NCBI GenBank assembly: GCA_027322375.1
Contig: DAHVRS010000438.1
Span: 1 to 19,629, forward strand
From: Brachybacterium sp.
GTDB lineage: Bacteria > Actinomycetota > Actinomycetes > Actinomycetales > Dermabacteraceae
Direction: 5' to 3'
Length of the DNA: 19,629 bases
The translations under genes were made by a program, and so were the position numbers. Position 1 is the stretch's first letter. Every line of letters begins with the position of its first letter. Under the pieces are notes generated by a model. The model did not search any database, was not told where the DNA came from, and saw nothing but the letters and a program-made list of their open reading frames with translations. Shown here in pieces: positions 14,798 to 19,629 of this stretch.

Positions 14798-15580
14798 TCA
14801 GCTGTCAGCGGTGACGATCCGCTCCACGGCCTCGACCAGCGCCTCGCGCGCCGCGTCCTGCAGCTCGTCCAGCAGGCCGCGGCGCGCGAGCGCCTCGGCG
14901 AGATGGATCGTGTGCCCGTGGCCGTCCTCGATCTCCGCGCTGGTCAGCAGCAGGGTGCGGGAGGCGAGGACCAGCAGCTGCGCCGCCTGCGCCTCGACGT
15001 GACGGGGCAGGGCTGTGGAGATCCAGGTGTGCGGGATGCGGGCCGGCGGCACCGGCTCCTCCGGCACCAGATCCAGCTCGATGGAGCCGGTCGCCGCGCG
15101 CTGCAGGGCGCGCAGCAGCTGCTCGCGCGCCCCCGTCCCCTGCGCCGCGGGCGGCATGTGCGCGCCGAGCGGGGCGGGATGGCGGTGCCAGGTCACGGCG
15201 TCGGCCACGCGGCCGTCCACCTCGACCGTCCGCACTTCGGGGACCAGGGTGTGATCGGCGATCCCGGCGGCGGTGACGACGATCGCCTGCTCAGCCTCGA
15301 GCGCCTGCCCGATCGCGGTTGGCGGGCCCACCAGACCGGCCAGACGTCCCGGCACCGGCAGGACCAGGCGCAGCTGCGCGAGGGGGAGGCGCCGCAGCGA
15401 CGTCATCCAGGTGAAGAGGTCCTCACCGTGACCGCTCGGGCCGCTGCGGCCCACGCCGTGGCTGAGCTGGGCGGCGTCATCCGGTCCCATGTCGCCGCGG
15501 AGATAGGCGGCGGTCCACAGCATCAGGACGGCAGCGCGGGGGAGGTGCACGAGCTCGCGCCCGGCGGCGGCCTCGCTCAC
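14798..15580 (-). CDS. Conserved hypothetical protein of Micrococcales type
   Basis: A 260-residue protein with no domain I can name. It begins with a hydrophobic HLPRAAVLMLWTAAYLRG (about 12-29) that looks like a buried helix rather than a signal peptide, then SLRRLPLAQLRLVLPVPG and GLVGPP, a beta-rich middle, a Pro/Ala-rich loop, and a C-terminal Ala/Leu/Glu helical part. From memory, similar proteins with PRAAVLMLW..A.LRG near the start are found across Micrococcales as uncharacterised proteins. The start GTG 15580 overlaps the stop of the RNB gene as GTGA, without a ribosome site, so expression is coupled to the nuclease. No catalytic motif is evident; its location hints at a link to RNA metabolism, but this is only context. 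Confidence 0.8.
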   Translation of the reverse strand: MSEAAAGRELVHLPRAAVLMLWTAAYLRGDMGPDDAAQLSHGVGRSGPSGHGEDLFTWMTSLRRLPLAQLRLVLPVPGRLAGLVGPPTAIGQALEAEQAIVVTAAGIADHTLVPEVRTVEVDGRVADAVTWHRHPAPLGAHMPPAAQGTGAREQLLRALQRAATGSIELDLVPEEPVPPARIPHTWISTALPRHVEAQAAQLLVLASRTLLLTSAEIEDGHGHTIHLAEALARRGLLDELQDAAREALVEAVERIVTADS

Positions 15581-17070
15581 TGAGCTGGCCCGTCGGCCCC
15601 GACGAACACGGCGCGCCGCTTCGCCGGGTCCACGCTCTCGAGGCGCACGCGCACTGTCGTGCCCGGCTCAGCGTCCATCGGCACCCAGGCGGTCACCGGC
15701 GGGTCGGTCAGCTGGACCTCCACGCGGGTGGGGGCGCCGCTGCCGTCGGCGCTCTGCCTCGCCTCACGCCGTTCGATGACGGTCGCCTCGAAGGTCTCGC
15801 CCTCCCAGGCGGCGAGCGCGGCGGTCTCCACGAGCTCATAGGTGGCACGCTCGAGGTTCCCGGCCCGAGCTGAGGTCTCCTGCATCGCTGCGGGAATCTG
15901 GCCGATCGCGGCGAGGAGCTCCGGGCTGGGCGTTTCGCCGCGAGCATGGGCGTGGCAGACCAGCAGCACGAAGCGGTCCACGAGGCGGCGCAGCGGCGCG
16001 GTGGTGTGCGCGTAGGGGGCGGCGATCGCGGACTGCGCCGTGTCCTCCGGCAGCTCCTCCTTGCGGGTGAACGCAGCATAGGCGGCTCCGCGGAACAGGG
16101 AGGTGGCCTGGTTCAGCAGCGCCAGGTGCACGCCCTCGCGCCAGTCCAGGGAGCGCAGGAACCCGCCGTAGGCCATCTCCCGCGGCCACGGCGTGCCGAG
16201 CGCCTCGGTCTGGCGGCGGAAGCGTTCCACCGCCTGCGGCTCGGCCGGTGGCATGGTACGCAGGATCCCTGAGCCGTGCTCGATCATGAGCTGCGCGGCG
16301 GCCATACCGGTCATGAGGGAGATCTGCGCATTCGCGCCCTCGATCGGGTGAGGGTGACGCCAGCGCAGGTCCACCCTGCCGTCCTCGGCGTGGACCTCCT
16401 GCTCGGGCACGTCCAGACTCGCACCGCCCCGCTCGGCCTCGAGCGCGGTGCGCAGCTGCCCGATCTCCTGCAGCAGGGTCATCATCGGCTGGGCGCGGCC
16501 CTCGTCGATCTCGGCCTGGACTGCGTCATAGGCGAGCTTCTGCACGGAGCGGATCACCGCGCGCTCCAGGTCGATGCTCACGATCTCGCCGCGCTCATCG
16601 AGATCCAGCACCCACACGAAGGCGGGCGTGGTCTGGTCCGGCAGCAGGGAGGCGGCGCCCTCGGAGAGCACCTGGGGGTGCAGGGGGATCCGCCGATCGG
16701 GCAGGTAGAGCGTCGCACCGCGGCGCCGGGCCTCGAGGTCGATCGGTCCGCCCAGGTCCACGAACCAGGGCACGTCCGCGATCGCGTACAGCACCCGGAA
16801 GCCGTCACCGGTGCGCTCGAGGTGCATCGCCTGGTCCAGGTCGGTGGAACTCTCCGGATCCAGCGTCACGAAGGGGACCTCGGTGCGGTCCGTCCGCTCC
16901 TCGCTCGGCGTGCGCGCCGCGGCCTCTTCCGCTGCGGCGAGCACCTCAGCGGAAAACTCCAGCGGCACATCGCCGCCGTGCTCGGCGAGCAGCTCGTCGA
17001 TCCCGCGCGTGAGGACGTCAGCGGCGACCGCTCCTCGGTGGGCGTGCAGGGTGAGGGGACGATGCGGCAC
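15577..17070 (-). CDS. RNB-domain ribonuclease (RNase II/R family, short actinobacterial type)
   Basis: A probable 3'-5' exoribonuclease, 497 residues, much shorter than E. coli RNase II (644) or RNase R (813). It lacks recognisable N-terminal cold-shock domains. The RNB core starts at about 63: VTLDPESSTDLDQAM carries Asp71, Asp77 and Asp79, while the fourth conserved acidic position is Gln80. Further signatures are YAIADVPWFVD, RRGATLYLPDRRIPLHP, LSEGAASLLPDQ, and YAHTTAPLRRLVDRF, matching the late YxHxTSPIRRYxDL motif. A C-terminal stretch of about 70 residues looks like a degenerate S1/OB strand region. The start is GTG 17070, set by AAGGAGG (17082-17076) at 5-base spacing, rather than the longer frame from 17121. 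It is co-translated with the 260-aa gene. Confidence 0.88.
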   Translation of the reverse strand: MPHRPLTLHAHRGAVAADVLTRGIDELLAEHGGDVPLEFSAEVLAAAEEAAARTPSEERTDRTEVPFVTLDPESSTDLDQAMHLERTGDGFRVLYAIADVPWFVDLGGPIDLEARRRGATLYLPDRRIPLHPQVLSEGAASLLPDQTTPAFVWVLDLDERGEIVSIDLERAVIRSVQKLAYDAVQAEIDEGRAQPMMTLLQEIGQLRTALEAERGGASLDVPEQEVHAEDGRVDLRWRHPHPIEGANAQISLMTGMAAAQLMIEHGSGILRTMPPAEPQAVERFRRQTEALGTPWPREMAYGGFLRSLDWREGVHLALLNQATSLFRGAAYAAFTRKEELPEDTAQSAIAAPYAHTTAPLRRLVDRFVLLVCHAHARGETPSPELLAAIGQIPAAMQETSARAGNLERATYELVETAALAAWEGETFEATVIERREARQSADGSGAPTRVEVQLTDPPVTAWVPMDAEPGTTVRVRLESVDPAKRRAVFVGADGPAQ

Positions 17071-17104
17071 GAGGGCCTCCTTCGACGGCGGCGGTGGCCC
17101 GGCC

Positions 17105-17131
17105 AGTGTATGGCGGGGCACGCCGCGTCAA
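17105..17131 (-). promoter_or_regulatory. Possible promoter of the RNB gene
   Basis: On the minus strand TTGACG (17131-17126) and TACACT (17110-17105) match -35 and -10 boxes but with a 15-base spacer, shorter than the optimal 17. A start near 17098 gives a leader of about 28 bases holding AAGGAGG. Confidence 0.4.
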
Positions 17132-17156
17132 GCGTCCTGACAGGGCGGTGAGCGGA

Positions 17157-17162
17157 TAGGCT
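17157..17162 (+). promoter_or_regulatory. Putative -10 box of a leaderless promoter for the ABC ATPase gene
   Basis: TAGGCT fits TANNNT and ends 7 bases before ATG 17170, with no ribosome site between. A CTGACA at 17137-17142 resembles a -35 box but the 14-base spacing is too short. Confidence 0.45.
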
Positions 17163-17169
17163 GGCGGCC

Positions 17170-17961
17170 ATGTCCGTCGCAGCAGCCTTGAACGATGTCA
17201 CCGTCCGCCGCAGCGGCACCGCAATCCTCGATGCGGTGTCCCTCGAGATCGGGGAGGGGGAGCGCTGGGCGGTCCTCGGCCCCAACGGTGCCGGGAAGTC
17301 CACCCTCGTGCGTCTCCTCGCAGCGCGCCTGCACCCCACCTCCGGGACCGTCGACATCCTCGGCGAGCGTCTCGGCCGGGTCGACATCTTCGAGCTGCGT
17401 CCGTTGCTGGGCCTGGCGAGCCAGGAGCTGGCCGACACCGTCCCTGTCGATGAGACCGCCGAGAACGTGGTGGTGACCGCCGGCTACGGCGTCGTCGGCC
17501 GCTGGCGCGAGGAGTACGACGAGGTCGACCTCGAGCGCGCCCGTACGCTGCTGGCCGCCTTCGGCGTGGGCGACCTCGCCCAGCGCATGTTCGGCACCCT
17601 GTCCACCGGCGAGCGCAAGCGCGTCCTCGCCGCGCGCGCCCTGATGACCGACCCCGAGCTGCTGCTGCTGGACGAGCCAGCGGCGGGCCTGGACCTCGGC
17701 GGGCGCGAAGCGCTCGTGCGCACCCTGGGCCGGCTCGCGAAGGACCCTGCGACCCCGGTGACCGTCCTGGTCACCCACCACGTCGAGGAGATCCCGCCGG
17801 GCTACACCCACGTCGCGCTGCTGCGCGACGGGCAGCTCATGGCCGCAGGCCCCATCGCCGAGACCCTCACCTCGCAGAACCTCACCCGCACCTTCGGGCT
17901 GCCGCTGCTCGTGGAGCAGCGAGGCGAGCGCTTCACCGCCCGCTCCCTCTCCCTGGACTGA
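17170..17961 (+). CDS. Orphan ABC ATP-binding protein (ModF/YlmA-like)
   Basis: A 263-residue single ABC ATPase domain: Walker A LGPNGAGKST (36-45), Q-loop Gln85 in GLASQELADTV, signature LSTGERKRV (144-152), Walker B LLLLDEPAAGLD (164-175), and the switch His in VTHHVEE (201-207). The signature Gly and the spacing are normal, so it should bind and hydrolyse ATP. No permease gene is adjacent in the window; the next gene is an RNA methyltransferase 4 bases downstream. Such stand-alone ATPases are widespread in Firmicutes and Actinobacteria (YlmA-like) without a known substrate. The start ATG 17170 has no Shine-Dalgarno but a -10-like TAGGCT 7 bases upstream. Confidence 0.88.
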   Translation: MSVAAALNDVTVRRSGTAILDAVSLEIGEGERWAVLGPNGAGKSTLVRLLAARLHPTSGTVDILGERLGRVDIFELRPLLGLASQELADTVPVDETAENVVVTAGYGVVGRWREEYDEVDLERARTLLAAFGVGDLAQRMFGTLSTGERKRVLAARALMTDPELLLLDEPAAGLDLGGREALVRTLGRLAKDPATPVTVLVTHHVEEIPPGYTHVALLRDGQLMAAGPIAETLTSQNLTRTFGLPLLVEQRGERFTARSLSLD

Positions 17962-17965
17962 GCGC

Positions 17966-18793
17966 GTGAGCGAAGCGCAGCTGCACCGGATCACCGAGCT
18001 CACCGATCCGGCGCTGGATGACTACCTGCGCATGACCGATGTGAAGCTCCGCTCCCGCGTCGAGGTGGACCGGGGACTGTTCATGGCGGAGAGCTTCGAG
18101 GTGATCTCCCGCGCGATGGACGCCGGGACGGTGCCCCGCTCGTTCCTCATGAGCGAGAAGTGGCTGGCGAAGTTCGCCCCGCTGTACGAGCGCTTCCCCG
18201 ACGTGCCCGTGTTCGTGGGGGAGGAGGCGCTGCTCGAGCAGCTCACCGGCTTCCACCTCCACCGCGGCGCGCTGGCAGCGATGCAGCGCCCCGTCATGCC
18301 GGACGTCGATGCGGTGCTCGCCACCGCACGGACCGTCGCCGTGATCGAGGACGTCGTGGACCACACGAACGTCGGCGCGATGTTCCGCTCCGCCGCGGCG
18401 CTCGGCGTGGACGCGGTGCTCGTGACCCCGCAGTGCGCGGACCCGCTGTACCGCCGCTCGATCCGGGTCTCCATGGGCACCGTGTTCCAGGTGCCGTGGA
18501 CGCGCCTGCCCGCCTGGCCCCAGGCCGGGAGCGACCACCTGCACGCCGCCGGCTTCGACGTGCTCGCCCTCGCCCTGACCAACGGGGCCGTGGCGCTGGA
18601 TGCCGTGGATCTCGGCCCGGAGCGGAAGGTCGCCTTCGTCCTCGGCGCTGAGGGGCACGGGCTGAAGCCCGCCAACCTGCGCGCGGCCGACGAGCACGTG
18701 GTCATCCCGATGGCCGGGGGAGTGGACTCCCTGAACGTCGCCGCGGCGAGCGCCGTCGTGTTCTGGCAGCGCCGCGCCGCCCTCGGCGCCTGA
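17966..18793 (+). CDS. SpoU/TrmH-family RNA 2'-O-methyltransferase
   Basis: SAM-dependent methylation of a ribose 2'-OH in tRNA or rRNA; which RNA is not clear from sequence. The 275-residue protein has an N-terminal RNA-recognition-like part (about 15-110, with VDRGLFMAESFEVISRA) and a SPOUT trefoil-knot domain. Motif 1 is DHTNVGAMFRSAAALG (132-147; Asn135, Arg141), followed by CADPLYRRSIRVSMGTVFQVP; motif 2 is LGAEGHGL (226-233; Glu229); motif 3 is IPMAGGVDSLNVAAASAV (247-264; Asn257). The GTG start at 17966 lies 4 bases after the ABC stop; no strong ribosome site, so translation is likely coupled. The layout resembles 23S rRNA methyltransferases of the RlmB/TsnR type more than tRNA TrmH, but I would not assign a target. 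Confidence 0.88.
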   Translation: MSEAQLHRITELTDPALDDYLRMTDVKLRSRVEVDRGLFMAESFEVISRAMDAGTVPRSFLMSEKWLAKFAPLYERFPDVPVFVGEEALLEQLTGFHLHRGALAAMQRPVMPDVDAVLATARTVAVIEDVVDHTNVGAMFRSAAALGVDAVLVTPQCADPLYRRSIRVSMGTVFQVPWTRLPAWPQAGSDHLHAAGFDVLALALTNGAVALDAVDLGPERKVAFVLGAEGHGLKPANLRAADEHVVIPMAGGVDSLNVAAASAVVFWQRRAALGA

Positions 18794-18814
18794 TCTCTCT
18801 GCTCGATTCCGCGA

Positions 18815-18839
18815 AGGGGGGAACTGCCGGTTCCTCCCT
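18815..18839 (+). terminator. 10-bp stem-loop after the RNA methyltransferase gene
   Basis: AGGGGGGAAC (18815-18824) pairs with GTTCCTCCCT (18830-18839) with one G-U pair and loop TGCCG, 21 bases after the stop codon. Its right arm lies where a -35 box of the next gene would be, so it could instead be an operator. Confidence 0.55.
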
Positions 18840-18857
18840 CCCGCGTCGGGGCGCTCC

Positions 18858-18863
18858 TAGCGT
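18858..18863 (+). promoter_or_regulatory. Putative -10 box of a leaderless promoter for the aldo/keto reductase
   Basis: TAGCGT fits TANNNT and ends 6 bases before ATG 18870. The GGAG just before the ATG is only 2 bases away, too close to act as a ribosome site. No clear -35 is seen. Confidence 0.45.
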
Positions 18864-18869
18864 GGAGCC

Positions 18870-19629
18870 ATGAACACCCACGTCACCCTGAACAACCACG
18901 TCACGATGCCGACCCTGGGCCTCGGCGTCTTCCAGACCCCGCCCGAGGAGACCACCGCCGCGGTCGCCGAGGCGCTCCGCCTGGGATACCGCCACATCGA
19001 CACCGCAGCCTCCTACGGCAACGAGCGGGAGGTGGGCGAGGGGCTGCGCGACTCCGGTGTGGACCGCTCCGAGGTGTTCCTCGAGACGAAGCTGTGGATC
19101 TCCGACTACGGATACGGCCCGGCGCTGCACGGCTTCGAGAAGTCCGCCGCGAAGCTCGGCGTCGAGCAGATCGACCTGCTCCTCCTCCACCAGCCGCTTA
19201 CCAGCGAGTTCGAGAGCACGATCGGCGCGTACAAGGCGCTGGAGACGCTGCTGGCTGAGGGGCGCGTGCGCGCCATCGGCATCAGCAACGTCATGCCCGA
19301 CGTGCTCGAGCGCCTCCTCGCGGCGACGGACGTGGTCCCTGCCGTGAACCAGGTCGAGGTCCACCCCTATTTCGCCCAGCGCGACGTGCAGGAGGCGAAC
19401 GCCCGTCACGGCATCCTCACCCAGGCCTGGTCCCCGATCGGCGGGATCACCCACTACCGCGGCGACTCCACCCGCTCGACCTTCACCGATCCGGTGATCG
19501 GGGAGATCGCCGCCTCTCATGGTCGGACCCCGGCGCAGGTCATGCTGCGCTGGGGACTCCAGCAGGGCCGCTCCGTCATCCCCAAGTCCGTGCGCCCCGA
19601 GCGGATCGCCGAGAACCTCGACGTGTTCG
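18870..19629 (+). CDS. Aldo/keto reductase (2,5-diketo-D-gluconate reductase-like), 3' end beyond the window
   Basis: NAD(P)H-dependent reduction of aldehydes or ketones, cytoplasmic. The 253 residues present start MNTHVTLNNHVTMPTLGLG and show the complete AKR tetrad: Asp44 (HIDTA), Tyr49 (SYGNE), Lys74 (ETKLW) and His107 (LLHQP). Also present are GRVRAIGISNV, the substrate-side NQVEVHPYF, QAWSPIGG and the cofactor-binding IPKSVRPERIAEN close to the window edge. Family length is about 275-285, so only 20-30 residues are missing. ATG 18870 is preceded by a -10-like element at leaderless distance. The residue set matches the bacterial AKR5 group (DkgA/DkgB, YvgN-like); the substrate cannot be told. 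Confidence 0.92.
   Translation, partial: MNTHVTLNNHVTMPTLGLGVFQTPPEETTAAVAEALRLGYRHIDTAASYGNEREVGEGLRDSGVDRSEVFLETKLWISDYGYGPALHGFEKSAAKLGVEQIDLLLLHQPLTSEFESTIGAYKALETLLAEGRVRAIGISNVMPDVLERLLAATDVVPAVNQVEVHPYFAQRDVQEANARHGILTQAWSPIGGITHYRGDSTRSTFTDPVIGEIAASHGRTPAQVMLRWGLQQGRSVIPKSVRPERIAENLDVF

Noticed and set aside
17071..17121. Longer N-terminus for the RNB protein (start at 17121)
   Set aside because: The AAGGAGG at 17082-17076 points to GTG 17070; the extra 17 residues look like non-coding upstream sequence.
17137..17162. CTGACA plus TAGGCT as a full -35/-10 promoter for the ABC ATPase
   Set aside because: The 14-base spacing is too short for a standard promoter; only the -10 element was kept.

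Overview
The window is a stretch of ordinary chromosome from a very GC-rich actinobacterium. RbpA, the split Lnt/Ppm1 pair, HelY, a GT4-type GlgA divergent from GlgC, and strong G/C third-position bias all point to Actinobacteria. The gene order and protein style suggest Micrococcales, and Brachybacterium or a relative is my best guess from memory. I see no mobile element, tRNA, rRNA, CRISPR array or compositional island.

Layout. Bases 1-5269 (+) hold the C-terminal part of a HelY-type helicase, a shrunken amidohydrolase-like protein, lnt and ppm1, all joined by 4-base ATGA overlaps, then fxsA. A long hairpin at 5271-5336 separates them from a minus-strand group. Read right to left, that group is a 626-aa membrane protein with a large low-complexity cytoplasmic part (8108-9988), a 178-aa membrane protein sharing its N-terminal module, SURF1, a glycerophosphodiesterase, and rbpA behind its own SigR/SigH-like promoter. 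From 10128 (+) come fabG and a SixA-type phosphatase, ending in a strong hairpin. The minus-strand pair glgC-serB follows, and glgA diverges from glgC. Next come an uncharacterised 260-aa protein and an RNB ribonuclease (minus, coupled). An orphan ABC ATPase and a SpoU-family RNA methyltransferase follow (+), and an aldo/keto reductase runs off the right edge.

Functional themes. Lnt and Ppm1 make mature lipoproteins and polyprenol-phosphate mannose in the membrane. FxsA, Ppm1 and RbpA are also neighbours in Mycobacterium tuberculosis (recalled order fxsA-...-ppm1-rbpA), so this block is ancient. SURF1 assists cytochrome oxidase assembly. GlgC and GlgA feed alpha-glucan/maltose-1-phosphate synthesis. 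HelY, RNB nuclease, TrmH-like methyltransferase and RbpA act in RNA metabolism and transcription.

No clearly new defence or biosynthetic system is present. The points most worth a second look are: two adjacent genes sharing a Pro/Trp N-terminal module, one of which carries a FUS-like YGQ repeat tract; an amidohydrolase that has lost its metal-binding barrel; a candidate thiol-stress promoter for rbpA together with a shortened zinc knuckle in its product; and three genes whose -10 boxes lie 6-7 bases from the start codon, which predicts leaderless mRNAs. Most intergenic gaps are short (the largest is about 147 bases) and are described in the relevant entries.
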